Of a stretch of 64,000 bases of DNA, positions 10,114 through 20,672 are shown piece after piece. Positions within the stretch are counted from its first letter, which is position 1. Every line of letters starts with the position of its first letter. This DNA comes from Breviolum minutum Mf 1.05b.01. Its lineage: Eukaryota > Sar > Dinophyceae > Suessiales > Symbiodiniaceae. A model generated the notes under the pieces. The model made no database searches. It was not told the origin of the DNA and worked only from the letters and a program-made list of their open reading frames with translations. The stretch is taken from NCBI GenBank assembly GCA_000507305.1, contig DF239142.1, forward strand, positions 235,697 to 299,696, written 5' to 3'. The translations under genes and the position numbers were made by a program.

Positions 10114-10300
10114 ATATACACCCCTCCAGCTGAACCACCTCCGCCATTGGGACCGGAAGACTAAAACTCCCCTTTCCTTGTTGGGTTTTTGGGGTAAGTT
10201 TTCAGCGGAACCATGTTTTAACTTTTCAGTGAATTTGAGCCGGTCAGAAAATGGACACCTTAAGGTAGCAGTAAACATTTTTTACAATTGGGAGGTTCTT
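10114..10300 (-). CDS. Coding-like stretch, frame uncertain
   Basis: A frame reads NLPIVKNVYCYLK up to AAG|GTGTCC. After a possible 37-nt intron another reads LKHGSAENLPQKPNKERGVL and VFRSQWRRWFSWRG. A single longer frame starting MFTATLRCPFSDRLKF is also open. The precise structure is unresolved. Confidence 0.35.
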
Positions 10301-10543
10301 GCACCTATTTGCTCTGAGCATGGTCCAACTATGGATAGTTAAAACGCTCTCATTCCAGGCTGTGTGTGGCCGGATGCTGAAAACTCGCTATGTTCTAATC
10401 ATCTTGGAGGCATTTTTTGAAAAGTGAACATACAACGAAAATCTCTATTTCACTGGTTGCTCTTTAAACCCATTCCCAATGTTAAATGTCAACATCTACC
10501 GGAATGGTGCAGCTTCTTCCCCAAAATCGAACCCAAAACTTAC

Positions 10544-10577
10544 ACGTTTGGATCCTTTCTTTTCAGGACCTTCAACC
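10544..10577 (-). CDS. Micro-exon candidate
   Basis: Eleven codons, VEGPEKKGSKR, lie between acceptor CTGCAAAG and consensus donor GTAAGT. Too short to be sure. Confidence 0.3.
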
Positions 10578-10589
10578 CTTTGCAGCAAT

Positions 10590-10735
10590 TTTGGCTAATC
10601 AATCAACCCCCGCACCCCGCCAGAAATGCCAGAAATACGGCCTTATGATCAGGGCTTATTAACGATTGGTTCCTCTTAATAAGGCCTTATCAAGCCCTTT
10701 TTTCAGAGGGTGGTGGGGGGGTTGGTTGATTAGCC
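10590..10735. repeat. W-family fold-back element
   Basis: GGCTAATCAATCAACCCCC at one end is matched by GGGGGGTTGGTTGATTAGCC at the other. The inside holds TTATTAACGATTGGTTCCTCTTAATAAGGCC. Related sequences are near 21860-21945 and 39170-39440. Confidence 0.65.
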
Positions 10736-10959
10736 CTAAAACAAGTGAGCAACGGAAACAAAACCCTTGGCCGACATACCATTACACTGATTGGTTCATG
10801 ACAGGATCCTTATGATGGCTTATTGTAATTCCCATGATATCTGATGAGAGGTAATAATCCGATTTATACCTGGAAATGCCCCATCTCGTAGTACTTCATC
10901 CCCCATAAACAGCATACACAACCACAAGACCCCAACAGTTCGTCACTGCTCAAGTCAAC

Positions 10960-11048
10960 TGTTCAGGCGAGCATCCCAGCAAGAAGTAAAAGTTGGCAAA
11001 TTTGAACCAAACAGTATCCTCGGCGGTTCCAAACATTTCGTTGGGTAC
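10960..11048 (-). CDS. Exon, 29 codons, after a J element
   Basis: Following acceptor CAGTTTAG the frame reads VPNEMFGTAEDTVWFKFANF then YFLLGCSPE, before GTTGAC. All three frames are open here; this one looks most protein-like. Function unknown. Confidence 0.35.
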
Positions 11049-11469
11049 CTAAACTGGAGGAATCTCAAAACCTATGAAAGCTGTATATGGATGTAAAGCT
11101 TATGTAAGGGAAAACCCACCCCCAAAATAGCCGGACATAGTGTGGTTCAGTACCTGCATTGTTGGTACCTGAAACTTTTGGTGACTCGGGGCGCCACCAA
11201 AATCACGCCAGGCACCATGATTGGTGGATTGGTGGAGGGGTAACTGGAAGATTGGGAGTTTTGGAGTTTCGGGGTGAACATACAAAAATATTTGAAACCA
11301 CGACCCAACGATCACCATGGGCCAATTTTCACCGCTTTCTCCATCCGTCCTGGGAGCCCATCCTCTAAGCACCATCTACAGGGTTTGCCATTTCATCACC
11401 TGAAACAACCCCACCAAAAATAGGAGAAACCCGAACCATCACCAAGGGTGATGTATACCTGTCAATTTT

Positions 11470-11627
11470 TAGGGTTGATTTTCCCATGTAACAAGGTTAG
11501 TAAGTGGTTAATAACCATGGTTAGTAAGTCCCCTAACTGGGGTTGTTTTTTTTACAAATGGCCTAAATGGCTTATAAATGGTGGTTCCTAACTACTTACG
11601 AACTGGGATGATCCTCCAAGCAAGTTA
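11470..11627. repeat. D-family fold-back element, representative copy
   Basis: Ends read ACTTGGAGGATCATCCCAGTTAG and inverse. Inner motifs are AACCATGGTTAGTAAGTCCCC and GGCTTATAAATGGTGG. Other copies: 14518-14690, 18658-18782, 26356-26500, 30415-30560, 51528-51668, 60102-60240 and 60600-60935. Confidence 0.75.
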
Positions 11628-11631
11628 GTCA

Positions 11632-11830
11632 TCATGCCCCCTGCCCAACTTGCACCATTCTCGCGAAAAGATTCCGCCGCCAGAGCGCAACACGGATGAC
11701 TGGCCACCCTGGATTCGCGTTTTCACTCGGCGTGGGTTTGTTTTTCGGTGGGGTTTGGGGCAATGGTTTCTTCGGATTTTGTAGCGAAAAAAAACGGAAG
11801 TTTGGTGAATCACCATGGGTTTTTAAAGAT
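11632..11830 (-). CDS. Proline-rich then basic exon
   Basis: The frame reads FSLQNPKKPLPQTPPKNKPT, then ENANPGWPVIRVALWRRNLF and ARMVQVGQG. It ends near GGGGCATGA, possibly a GC donor, beside a D-family element. The 5-prime part merges with a repeat (X family). Confidence 0.45.
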
Positions 11831-12188
11831 TTTTTAGTATCTATACCTTGGAAAATAACGTAGGATACGCAAAATAGCCAGATTTGAAAGGGGATGACAT
11901 ATTGTTCCAAGCCATCATTTTTGGTATCTACCCTAAATTTCGGGGGTGCAAGGCATCACTCGAGACTCATCAAATCATCATATTTCTTCCGCTGATGCAA
12001 GGTGGCCCCTGCCAGGTATAAATGGAGTTATGGGGCCCCTACAAATGGCCTTATAAATGGGTAACTGGGGTAATAACCCCCACAAGTGAAGTTATAACCC
12101 TACGTTAAAATATGTAAAAATGGTAGGGGCCCGCTTTGTATAGGAATATTTGAATGAGAACCACCTCGTGATCCGCTGATCCACTTTG

Positions 12189-12493
12189 CTATCCGGAATC
12201 ATCTCTCAGTGGAGGTACTTCAGAGGTTAGTGCCTGGCGGTTTGTTCCTGCTGGAGGCACTGGCGGGTGAATTGGGTCGTAACGGTGTACTCCAAAAGGT
12301 AGTCGGCGGTAAGCTGGTCTGGATTCATGCGGCTCACCACTCAATCGGTCATCCTCTAGCTCGAAATCTTCACTCTCTGACGCAGCACCACGACCGCGTC
12401 CACTCTTGTGACCCTTACCCTTGGACGCCATCACCAAACCCAACACTACGGTCAACGACGCTTGGGACTTCTTCACTGAGGTCTCAGCCAAGG
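12189..12493 (-). CDS. Exon, acidic/basic low-complexity protein
   Basis: After acceptor TTTCACCAG the frame carries MASKGKGHKSGRGRGAASES then EDFELEDDRLSG, typical of a charged disordered region, and stays open to TAG at 12189. Inside it another frame reads MNPDQLTADYLLEYTVTTQF then TRQCLQQEQTAR before a GC donor. One of the two is real; the second may be a separate exon. Confidence 0.5.
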
Positions 12494-12589
12494 CTGGTGA
12501 AAGATGAGGAACATTTGATGAAACACTTGGGTAAAACAACAACAGATACTGATAATTCAAAAACCTACGCCCCTGAAAAATTCACGTGA

Positions 12590-13256
12590 TAATGGATAAG
12601 CATGGATAAGCAACCATGAATGAGTCGATGTGTCTCCTATCAAAAATTGTGATTTTCCTATGCCATGTTAGTTTTCAGGGGAGTATACCAGTGGCCCTTT
12701 CCAAAGGGATGCTGGCTACTCGTGGCCCCTATTGGATACTACCGGGATGTCCATGGTACTTAGTAACTGGAGCATAACCGTAACCCCTACATAAGTATTT
12801 AGGTTGTAAGTTTTGTAAATAGGGTATAAACTAACTTACTGAATAGTTACCAACTTCCATGGACACCCTAGTACGTGCTGTTTTTCATTGGAAACACCAA
12901 GTTGAACTTTCGATATGTAGTATGTCTGGTCGAATTTCATCGCGACCTCACACGACCAAAAACCTCAAAAGGTAGCTTTTTTGGAACGGAAATCTCCTTA
13001 TTTCAGCCCGGAACCCCAAGGCCAACCATTTATAAATGGTTGTTTCAATTGGATGATGAACCAAATCTTTATATAGAAAATGGTTGTTTCACCATTTCCA
13101 TCCATTTATAAATGGTTGGCCTCGGGGTTCCAGGGGGAAATCCAAGTTGGTGAAATCTCACTTCGTGCCCAATAGGAAGGAATCGTTTTTTTGCAACCAC
13201 CATTTTTCAGGGGCGAGCTGTTAAACATTTGTTAAAAGACCTTAACCTGATTTAAT
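12590..13256. repeat. Repeat stretch: G, C, K and F elements
   Basis: Contains a G-type segment (12650-12700), a C-type inverted pair (12740-12870), K-family AATTTCATCGCGACC (12930-12985) and an F copy (13007-13133). No gene seen. Confidence 0.6.
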
Positions 13257-13636
13257 TTAGGGCCATTTTTGAAGGGATTCCCCGACTAAACTACCTTTTT
13301 GGGGTGACCAACCGGCAGGAAAGGTTCGCGAAAAAAATTGCCAACTCGATAATTTGGCAAAACCAACCGGGGGTGCTTTGCCAAATGGATGTTTCCAAAA
13401 ATAGTGGGTTTTCCCCCCCAAATCATCCCATCCCATTTGTTCATAGGGGTTTCCATTATTTTCACCATCCATTTTGGGGTGAAACACCCCTATTTTTGGA
13501 AACACCCATGTGAAATCATGTTTTTTTTTGGAATTATGATAACCTTCACATCCCAAAGTCGGAAAACCAATGGTTGTTGGGTACCACCATTTTTGCAAAC
13601 ATTCAAATGGAAAAAACATCCGCAACGGGTACCGAC

Positions 13637-13726
13637 CTTCCCCCGATCAATTTCACCGTCACGGCACTTCGGATCGCCATGTTCCACCACGCAGGACAGA
13701 GCTGAAGAGAAGTTGCCTTCCAAATC
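13637..13726 (-). CDS. Exon, 30 codons
   Basis: Acceptor GATTTTTCCAG and donor GTCGGT bound exactly 30 codons: DLEGNFSSALSCVVEHGDPK then CRDGEIDRGK. Phase 0 on both sides. Function unknown. Confidence 0.45.
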
Positions 13727-13859
13727 CTGGAAAAATCGAAGGAAGGGGCCCCTGGGGGGTTGGGATGAACCCCGGGAAGTCCGAAACGGCGGGTGTTAAG
13801 CCCCCAAAATGATGGTATGGGCCTTGGAAGAGGTAAGTCTCTTTACAAAAAAATGGCAA

Positions 13860-13995
13860 TGCTTGGTATCTATGTGAGATTTCTAAAGTGTAAATGGTTT
13901 GTAGATAGGTTATTTCACCTACTTATAAATGGGGTACATTGGGGTTATAACCCATGTACTAACCATTTACTAACTTCCTAGGACATCCAAGAGGG
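13860..13995. repeat. C-family fold-back element, representative copy
   Basis: Ends ACTTGGATGTCCCAGG-like (here diverged at one side) and CCTGGGACATCCAAG flank TTAGTAAATGG inverted repeats. Other copies: 8838-8920, 14857-14990, 24895-25015, 26164-26325, 26790-26935, 28829-28942, 38895-39030, 53222-53310, 56163-56285 and 58141-58277. Confidence 0.75.
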
Positions 13996-14133
13996 TCACG
14001 AATGAGCCACGTTACCAAAAACCCGGCCGGAGACTTTCCATTAGAATGGTTAGCTTAATAGGGTATTAATGGGTAGTTATCATAATAGGTTGACTAATTT
14101 ACTCCAGTTATTCCAGTTATGTTTAATAGGGAC

Positions 14134-14322
14134 CCTGAAAAAAATATGAAATGATCTCCATCGATTTGCGCAAAGCCAGGATTCGTTGATGGGTAAAAAT
14201 CCGCCAAAAAAAACAAAAACGACGACTTTGGATCTTCAACAATGATGGCCTGGCCCTTCTTGGGGTGCGGGCCTTTCGGGGTGTCCGTCCGAACCAAATC
14301 TTCCCGAATCCACCCAGGTTTT
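14134..14322 (-). CDS. Exon, about 62 codons
   Basis: Acceptor CACGATTGCAG and donor GTCCCT bound a frame reading KPGWIREDLVRTDTPKGPHP, then KKGQAIIVEDPKSSFLFFLA and GFAQIDGDHFIFFS. Another frame (NLGGFGKIWFGRTPRKAR) is open for half its length. Function unknown. Confidence 0.5.
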
Positions 14323-14989
14323 CTGCAATCGTGGCAAGTGAAAAGGTTCTTGTCTCTTTTAACCTACTAAATCCATAAAGAAAAGTGGTGGTACCTTTTG
14401 GGATGGAGGGGGCCCTTAGGTGTTTGACCGCCCCCACCCCCAAGCGAGGAGCCCTTTGAAAGGGGATATACTCACATACCTAGCAAATACCCACTATTAT
14501 AGGACTGACTATCAAGGGCACCATCTCACGGGTACTTGGAGGATCACCGCAAATAGTAAGTGGTTAAAGACCCATATTTCTAAGTCCCCTAAGGATCGGG
14601 TTATTCCCTTTCCAAATGGCCATGAACATGGCATATTAATGGGCGCGATCCTAACCACTGAACCGAACTGGGATGATCCAAATATCTGGCCAAATGAAAT
14701 AATATTTCACCAACCTTCCCACTGATGCGCCTGTTTTCACCAACTTGAATTTCACTGAAATAAGAACATTTCCCTTACTAAACCACCATTGATGGTGTGA
14801 AATCGGTCGTGTTTTCGGTCGCGATGAATTTTTTGACCAGAACATTTTGCTACCACTTGGATGTCCCAGGAAGTTAGTAAATGGTTGGTATGTGGTTTAT
14901 AACCCCCTGTTACCTACCCCATTTATAAGTAGGTGAAATAAACACCTTTACTAACCATTGATCCTAACTTCCTGGGACATCCAAGCACC

Positions 14990-15130
14990 ATTTTCCCTAT
15001 GATACAAATGAAACTCCCTAGAGGCCACTTGGTGCCCATTTTCAAACATTCTACGGAAAGCTTGGGACATTTTTTCTTCGGAAAGTGACTCACCCGGTCA
15101 CCCTTGAAACGCCGAGTTTTGAACGGATCC
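14990..15130 (-). CDS. Exon candidate
   Basis: The frame reads MDPFKTRRFKGDR before a consensus-like GTGAGT, or continues through HFPKKKCPKLSVECLKMGTK and WPLGSFICIIGKM. A C-family element follows directly. Exon limits unresolved. Confidence 0.35.
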
Positions 15131-15151
15131 ATGGGAGGATTGTATGTTTAC

Positions 15152-15490
15152 CTGACATGAATGGGTTGATTTTTTATGGGATCAATGTAGGTACAACCAG
15201 CGACTCCAGAATCCAAGACAACCAAGTGGATAGAACAAAATTCTGATGGCGGAAGACCACCATAGATATCCCAATTCGCCAGTGGCCTGGCGGCGACCTC
15301 GGGGGTGACCCCGGAATTGGCGATGAGGGACTTGTACCTTGCGAAGGCTAGAGGAGACCAAAACCGCAATGGAAGATAGGCCGTAGGCCATCATCGCCTT
15401 CAACAAGAAGTTTCCAACGTCGCCACTGAAGACATCTAGACCAAAAGCAAACCGGATAGCCACAGCTTGGATAGCCAGGTTCAACTTCTC
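15152..15490 (-). CDS. Exon(s), hydrophobic protein with good donor
   Basis: The 5-prime part reads LNLAIQAVAIRFAFGLDVFS then GNFLLKAMMAYGLSSIAVLV. The 3-prime part, in another frame, reads WDIYGGLPPSEFCSIHLVVL then DSGVAGCTYIDPIKNQPIHV and ends CAG|GTAAAC. A 40-nt intron (GTACAAG to CCCGAG) or a frameshift would join them. Probably one membrane-associated protein. Confidence 0.5.
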
Positions 15491-15625
15491 GTTGCCTGCT
15501 GACGTCTAAGAATCGCCACTTCGGCGTTTGCCGGTCGATATCACCGCTGCTACAGCCCGTTCACCGGTCTCGAAGATGTAGAATCACTTGTATCTTGGCT
15601 GTAGTGGTGATCAAAATCATCATCA

Positions 15626-15875
15626 TCAAACATCGTGGCAAACCCCAGCAGCTTCAACACAAGTAAGTAGGCGTTTGGACATTGAACCATCCCAAGCCTG
15701 GCCATCAAAACTAATCGCCACCACACGGTCTCCATGTCGGAGCTCCAAAGAATTCAACAGTTTGTATTTCATCTCACCTTTATGCTTTGGAGTTTTCCCT
15801 ATAATGGCGCAAGTTGTGCGTTTCATAGTAGCTTCAAGAGATGCTATGTATGGTCCCATTCTGGCTGTTCACTGT
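15626..15875 (-). CDS. Exon, about 80 codons
   Basis: After acceptor TGGTAGACAG the frame reads MGPYIASLEATMKRTTCAII, then KYKLLNSLELRHGDRVVAIS and DGQAWDGSMSKRLLTCVEAA, to TGA. Upstream is an H-family end. An overlapping frame carries FATMFDDDDFDHHYSQDTSD. Function unknown. Confidence 0.5.
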
Positions 15876-16023
15876 CTACCAGTGTCAAGGATATGGTAAA
15901 TATGCCATTATTTATAGGGTTTCATACATGCCAGGTGGTGCAGGATTTCTACCATCAACAGTAGGAATCTGCCTTATAATGGGTACATAAACCATTATCA
16001 ACGGAGGTATGACTATTCCTTAC

Positions 16024-16118
16024 CACAAGGAATTGTGGGAGTTGGAACGACCCTGGCACAAATAAACTTGCAAACATAAACACAATCTGCATCACCTAAC
16101 AGTTTGAAGAAATGACAC
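16024..16118 (-). CDS. Exon with consensus donor, two frames
   Basis: Acceptor GTTTTCAG and donor GTAAGG bound a frame CHFFKLLGDADCVYVCKFIC then ARVVPTPTIPC. A shorter version after an internal TTAG reads VMQIVFMFASLFVPGSFQLP. Cys-rich or membrane, depending on frame. Confidence 0.45.
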
Positions 16119-16189
16119 CTGAAAACTATCATAAAAACTGAATATAGAAAACACAACATGCATTTCATATTGAAAAACAGGGAACATAT

Positions 16190-16290
16190 ACCCCGAAAAC
16201 TAACATGTCCCCTAAAAGGGACTATTTCAGTGGGAAATCCATCTTCCAACCATCATTTTTCAGGGAATATGTTCGTTTTGACGGGGGTAA
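16190..16290. repeat. Y-family fold-back element
   Basis: TACCCC..AAACTAACATGTCCC and its inverse flank a CTTCCAACCATCATTT core. Related copies: 18019-18122, 20190-20285, 23840-23940, 44922-45006 and 45985-46055. Confidence 0.65.
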
Positions 16291-16369
16291 CTGCTTTTTC
16301 CAGGGGTGATCCTAACCGTTCCTCGGAATTTCACTAGTCCTGGATCAAATACTTGATGTAGTAATTCAC

Positions 16370-16432
16370 CCGTCGCATGCCGTGCGTGGACAAGCGGGAG
16401 CGCCAAATGAATCCATCCTTGGCACACAAACG
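16370..16432 (-). CDS. Exon, 21 codons
   Basis: Acceptor TTTTTTCCAAG and donor GTGAAT bound exactly 21 codons: RLCAKDGFIWRSRLSTHGMR then R. The upstream edge is the TCCAAG border shared with M-family copies at 32745 and 53187. Confidence 0.45.
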
Positions 16433-16446
16433 CTTGGAAAAAATGA

Positions 16447-16815
16447 ATCCAAGGACATTACAACACACCCCACTGTTTTTTGCTTCAGGAACCCCACTTG
16501 CGGAAGGAACAAATATACCATAACCTTTGGGCACAAACCAGATTTTGTCGGTTCAACACCCCAAAAAACGTTGATTACAAACTTTGAAAGTGGATATTTC
16601 AAAGATTTGTTAGAACAAAAACCACACTCCAGGATCAGCTTAACTCTTTGAGATCTTCAAGTGTTGTGAGGTTTTGATCGAAGAAAAGTACACCCCTAGA
16701 GCACACCCCGGGCAATCCCCCTAGCCAACTATGAAAGGAATCCCTTCATAGCCTGTAAACCTAAAGGTTGCTTGGGGTGTGTTCCAGCAGGTGTGTTGAA
16801 ACAACCTTAGAATGA
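16447..16815. repeat. M-family element with an insertion
   Basis: TTACAACACACCCC at one side pairs with GGGGTGTGTTCCA and GTGTGTTGAAAC at the other. The 16470-16690 part is absent from the copies at 32745-32890 and 53187-53420, so something was inserted or captured. Part of the insert reads FDQNLTTLEDLKELS on the minus strand. Confidence 0.5.
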
Positions 16816-16971
16816 AGCTCTTGATTTATTTCAAAACAAATAATTAGCTGCTTGGTGCAAACCACTCTCACTTTGTTGCTCATCTGCTTATCATTTTTAT
16901 AGGGAAAATGGTATATTGGCTCATTTGCTCATCACTAAGGAGAGCCCAAGTTTGTGATTTTAAATGATTGT

Positions 16972-17069
16972 TTATCTTTTTTTTCCGGTTTTTTGGGGTG
17001 TTCGAACTGACACGGACAAAACAGAAATAGCTTGGAAGACTAGGAATAGAATTTCCAGAGCAATGATCA
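16972..17069 (-). CDS. Exon after a nested-element intron
   Basis: Directly after acceptor CAACTAG two frames are open: IIALEILFLVFQAISVLSVS (membrane-like) and DHCSGNSIPSLPSYFCFVRV. The second is in frame with the exon at 17278-17368 if the intron 17070-17277 is spliced at its GT and AG. Confidence 0.4.
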
Positions 17070-17277
17070 CTAGTTGGCTGTTGAAGCACACATGTGACAA
17101 ATGCTCATCAAATTGGATCATTCTCCTAAATAGGAGTACCCTCCAGGGGATTAACATATCCCACCTTGGGAAGAGGAAAATCATCTTCAAAAGTGCCATT
17201 TTTGGGGGATATGTTAGTTTCCTGGAGGGTAAACAGAATAAAGTCTTTGAAGCAACCGCCTAGTCACATGATAGAAC
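17070..17277 (-). mobile_element. Nested element: G/Y-type inside A-family, intron-like
   Basis: An A-family element (ends CTAGTTGG and CCGCCTAG) is interrupted at TAGGAG by a second fold-back element, 17128-17240, with TACCCTCCAGG termini. A GTGA direct repeat flanks the A element. On the minus strand its upstream copy supplies GT and the element end supplies AG, giving a 208-nt intron. Confidence 0.55.
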
Positions 17278-17368
17278 ATGAAACATCATCAACAACAAAA
17301 TAACAAATCCAATGAATTTGACATGATGTAATTGGAAAAATTGCACCCGGCAAAACAAACAACACAGC
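17278..17368 (-). CDS. Hydrophobic exon
   Basis: After acceptor TTTGGGGAG the frame reads AVLFVLPGAIFPITSCQIHW then ICYFVVDDVSCSI, up to GTGACTAG. Membrane-like. Confidence 0.4.
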
Positions 17369-17547
17369 CTCCCCAAAAAGGGTCAAAATCGATGGTGACT
17401 CTTCATCCCATACACCGACACATCATGGGAATTAAAGGATGCCACATTTATTCCTGGAAATAGCCGGCCTTATCGAACTGGATTGGTTATAAGGGACTCG
17501 AATTCATGGTGAATGTCACGAAACGCCAACAAAAACCGTGGGCTTTG

Positions 17548-17811
17548 TCAAAAAAGACCGAAAAACCGGGCCTCCTGCAAAATGAAATTCACCAACCAAC
17601 CAAATCCAAAGGGATCCAAGGGACTAACATAGTCATCAACAAGGTCGGTGCACCTCCAAAACCCGGGACCGGCATCGTTTTTTGACCGTTGGAAGCTGCT
17701 CGGAAACGGCGTTTTTTTGTTGGTTGTTCGGGTAATTTGTTTGGCTTCACCAGCATGGGGATGTTTTTTCTCCAAAATACGCCTGATGGGAAGAACTCCG
17801 GCGATCACCAT
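17548..17811 (-). CDS. Exon, about 85 codons
   Basis: A long frame from an H-family border reads MVIAGVLPIRRILEKKHPHA, then GEAKQITRTTNKKTPFPSSF, CTDLVDDYVSPLDPFGFGWL and VNFILQEARFFG. A donor GTCTTT is possible near 17560. The mixed basic, acidic and aromatic composition looks like real protein. Function unknown. Confidence 0.55.
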   Translation of the reverse strand: MVIAGVLPIRRILEKKHPHAGEAKQITRTTNKKTPFPSSFQRSKNDAGPGFWRCTDLVDDYVSPLDPFGFGWLVNFILQEARFFGLF

Positions 17812-18274
17812 GTTGATATGGGTAAATATGCCATTATTTTATTTACAGGGTTTCATACATCCCAGGTGGTTGTTGCCTTGGGATTTCGGGTTGCCACCAA
17901 CAGTAGGGTGAACTTTCGCTACTAGGTTGGTGGGTCAAATCGCCAAATTGGGAACCAATTTTATGCCCAGAAGTTTCGGTAAAAATTCCCCCCAAAAAAA
18001 TCAGTGAAAGCACCACCTACCCTCCTTGAAACTAACATGGCACCTGAAAATAGACCACTGGAAAAGGATATTCCTGTTGGAAACCACCATTTTTAGGTGC
18101 TATGTTAGTTTCAGGGAGGGTAAATCAACTAATGGTAATTGGTGGTTTGGGATTCGAATCGGGTAAGGAAGAATCCCTTTTATCAGGGGATGCAATCGGA
18201 ATTCAAACCAGCGGGCCCCAAACTACCAAATTACCATTTGTTGACTAAACTAAAGGTGGAAATAAAAACACAAT

Positions 18275-18600
18275 CTAAGTCAAACTGTTGGAAAAAGTGA
18301 GAAAATTCATGAGCAATCTCGTTCTGATGGCAAGCTTTTGTGAATCTATAAGCTTTCCCCATTGCGACCAGCAGAAGGCATGAATCAATGCTTGACTTAT
18401 GAAAACCCTGACGCTCCCCCTTGACAAAAAGTCTGCTTTTTGAATGGAGGGAAGGTCAACTGAATGGCTTACGGGGTTTAGTAAGTGGAAGATGCCACCT
18501 TCATATGGTGGGTTTTCCAAACTTTCATCCACCTGGCAATTCTTCGAACGTGACCATTTTGTGATGGTGAAAATAAGTGACCCGAATTCATAGGTTGTAA
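18275..18600 (-). CDS. Exon, about 105 codons
   Basis: The frame reads TTYEFGSLIFTITKWSRSKN, then CQVDESLENPPYEGGIFHLL, FLSRGSVRVFISQALIHAFC and WGKLIDSQKLAIRTRLLMNF, to a stop at 18275. Its upstream part merges with an O-family GGTCACGGGTT repeat, so the start is uncertain. One of the longer uninterrupted frames here. Confidence 0.55.
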
Positions 18601-18784
18601 CCCGTGACCTCCAACTATCGGGGATCGGAATGAGAAGGTCACGAATTGAATCAAATGCTTGGAGGATCATCCCAGTTAGTAAGTGGGTAGTAATCCTCAT
18701 TTGGAAGGGGAACAACCCTACTTAGGGGACTTACTAACCATGGTCACTAACTACTTCATTACTAACTGGGATGATCCTCCAAGT

Positions 18785-18905
18785 GGTTGGTTCTTCCAAA
18801 ACTTGATCGCTTTGGTTTGGCGAATCTTCCAAAAGCGGGGAAGGCTGTTTTTTTTGAGCAAGGACAGGACTTTGGCTTCAATCGAGAGCATTTTTTTCAC
18901 GAATC
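18785..18905 (-). CDS. Exon, basic helical
   Basis: The frame reads FVKKMLSIEAKVLSLLKKNS then LPRFWKIRQTKAIKFWKNQP and runs into a D-family end. The plus strand is also open (WFFQNLIALVWRIFQ). The minus strand is preferred from its neighbours. Confidence 0.4.
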
Positions 18906-19149
18906 AAGGCACAGATTAAATGCTATGACAACTTTTGGGTGACTGTAAGATACCACCTTTTTTGTTTGGAAATCAGAAAGGGCCATATCAGACATGTATA
19001 CATTTGTATTGGTTAATCTTGGTGGTGTACTGTTTTTTTGACACTCCTCAAATAACTAAGAGATTAATAATACTCGGGCCGGGGATATGCCACATGAGCA
19101 GGCTAAGCTATCCACAGTAAGAAGCGACCAACCAGTGCCTGGTGAATCT

Positions 19150-19267
19150 TTATTTTGTAGCTTTCAGTAGTTCATAGCTCTCACATGTCACATCAAAACA
19201 ACCCAAGTGCAACCATGGAACTTGTGCAAAGGCGCTTGATGATGTCGGGATGTCGCTTGAACAGCTC
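19150..19267 (-). CDS. Terminal exon with stop codon
   Basis: After acceptor CCACTATTAG the frame reads SCSSDIPTSSSAFAQVPWLH then LGCFDVTCESYELLKATK and ends at TAA. This would be the 3-prime end of a gene, so the minus-strand exons here are not all one transcript. Confidence 0.5.
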
Positions 19268-19785
19268 CTAATAGTGGCATGAACTTCACCAACAAACGAC
19301 AAATGAAGCATCTTGGCAATTCAACACAAAAATCAAATGTCTATTTACCAAGACTGTAAAATAACTGTCCCCTGGATTTGCTAACGGAAAGTCCTTAGTC
19401 TTAAAACAATGGTCTTGAAACGGGAAAAACACTAAAAATAATGGTCTTTGGAATCCCAGGGTGTCGGTACATGTAACAGTCCCACATATATCGTAGGGGG
19501 TACTACGAGTTGAAAACCCTTGGCTGACATTCCATCATACAGACTGGTTCATGACGGAATCCTTACTCACTGCTCAATTGACATCATCCTGGGGAAATTC
19601 CAAAAGAATAGAATATAATTTCAATTGAGCCACACAAAACCCAGCCTTACTTTCCATTATACTGGTTGTTTGATAGGGATCCTTAAAATGGTTTGTTATA
19701 ATCACCATACAAATGGGTATTTCATCCCCGACTTTTACCCTAAACAACCAGGGGCCCTTTTTTTTCATTGCTCAATTGTGCCATT

Positions 19786-19880
19786 CCTGGAACGCCAAGT
19801 GTCCCATTTTTTGAGGCAACTTTACCCCTAAAACCAGCAACAAGGCTGCCTTAAAAATAGGGCTTTCCTTGGCTTTCCAG
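19786..19880. repeat. N-family fold-back element
   Basis: CCTGGAACGCCAAGTGTCC..AGGCAACTTTACCCC..AAACCAGCAAC and TGCCTTAAAAATA..GGCTTTCCAGG are shared with 40438-40535 and, inverted, 62589-62680. Confidence 0.7.
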
Positions 19881-20087
19881 GTTGTGCACCCACCCAAAAA
19901 GAATCATTGCGCCCCGTGGAAAACAAACCAGGTTGAATCCAGGGTTGGGACAGATTCGGCCCGCTTCATCGAAACCAAACCCTGGACATGAATTTAGATC
20001 CGGCGGATGGTACCCATCTGAGGGCGGCGAACGTTTCCGAAAATGTTTGTTGGGGACAAATCTGCAACCAACCGTTGAACAGCCCAA
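19880..20087 (-). CDS. Exon, Cys/Pro-rich, frame ambiguous
   Basis: The longest frame reads RFVPNKHFRKRSPPSDGYHP, then PDLNSCPGFGFDEAGRICPN and PGFNLVCFPRGAM. After acceptor GGTTGGTTGCAG a second frame (ICPQQTFSETFAALRW) ends at GTACCA. Low-stop composition makes the choice hard. Confidence 0.4.
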
Positions 20088-20672
20088 AGGAAATCCTCAG
20101 TAAAAACACATCGACTCAAATCCTAACTGTTCAAGGTCAGTTATCTCCCAATCCGTGGAAAACTCGAAAATAAGGGTGAAAAATGCGATATTCACCCGAA
20201 GACTAAAATGTCCCTTGAGAAATGATGGTTGGAAGGCTACTTTTGAAATGGCCCCTTTAAGGGACATACTTTATTTTCGTGGGTGTACCAGAGTTGTTTC
20301 ACCACAATATTTGGACCTGTATTCTTCCCATAGAACTCAGCTATCCATGTAGGCAAATATACCACTCCCATGGATCCTAAGGAGGTACTAATTAGATTCA
20401 CAACCTACAAGATCTACAAGTGACATTCCATGAAACCCTAGTTGGTCAACGACGGGTATTTCATGGTTTATGAAATTAATCCCCACATAAGTGGGTAGTA
20501 TAATTCATGTATAATTCCACTATATGGGCGTTTCCGAAAATAGTGGGTTTTCCCCCCAAATCATCCATTTTAACAGGGTTTTCCATTATAAACCATCCAG
20601 TTTGGGGTACCACTTTTTTTGGAAACACCAGGGGCACTTTTTTCATTGCTCAACTCTGGCACCCGAAACTAC

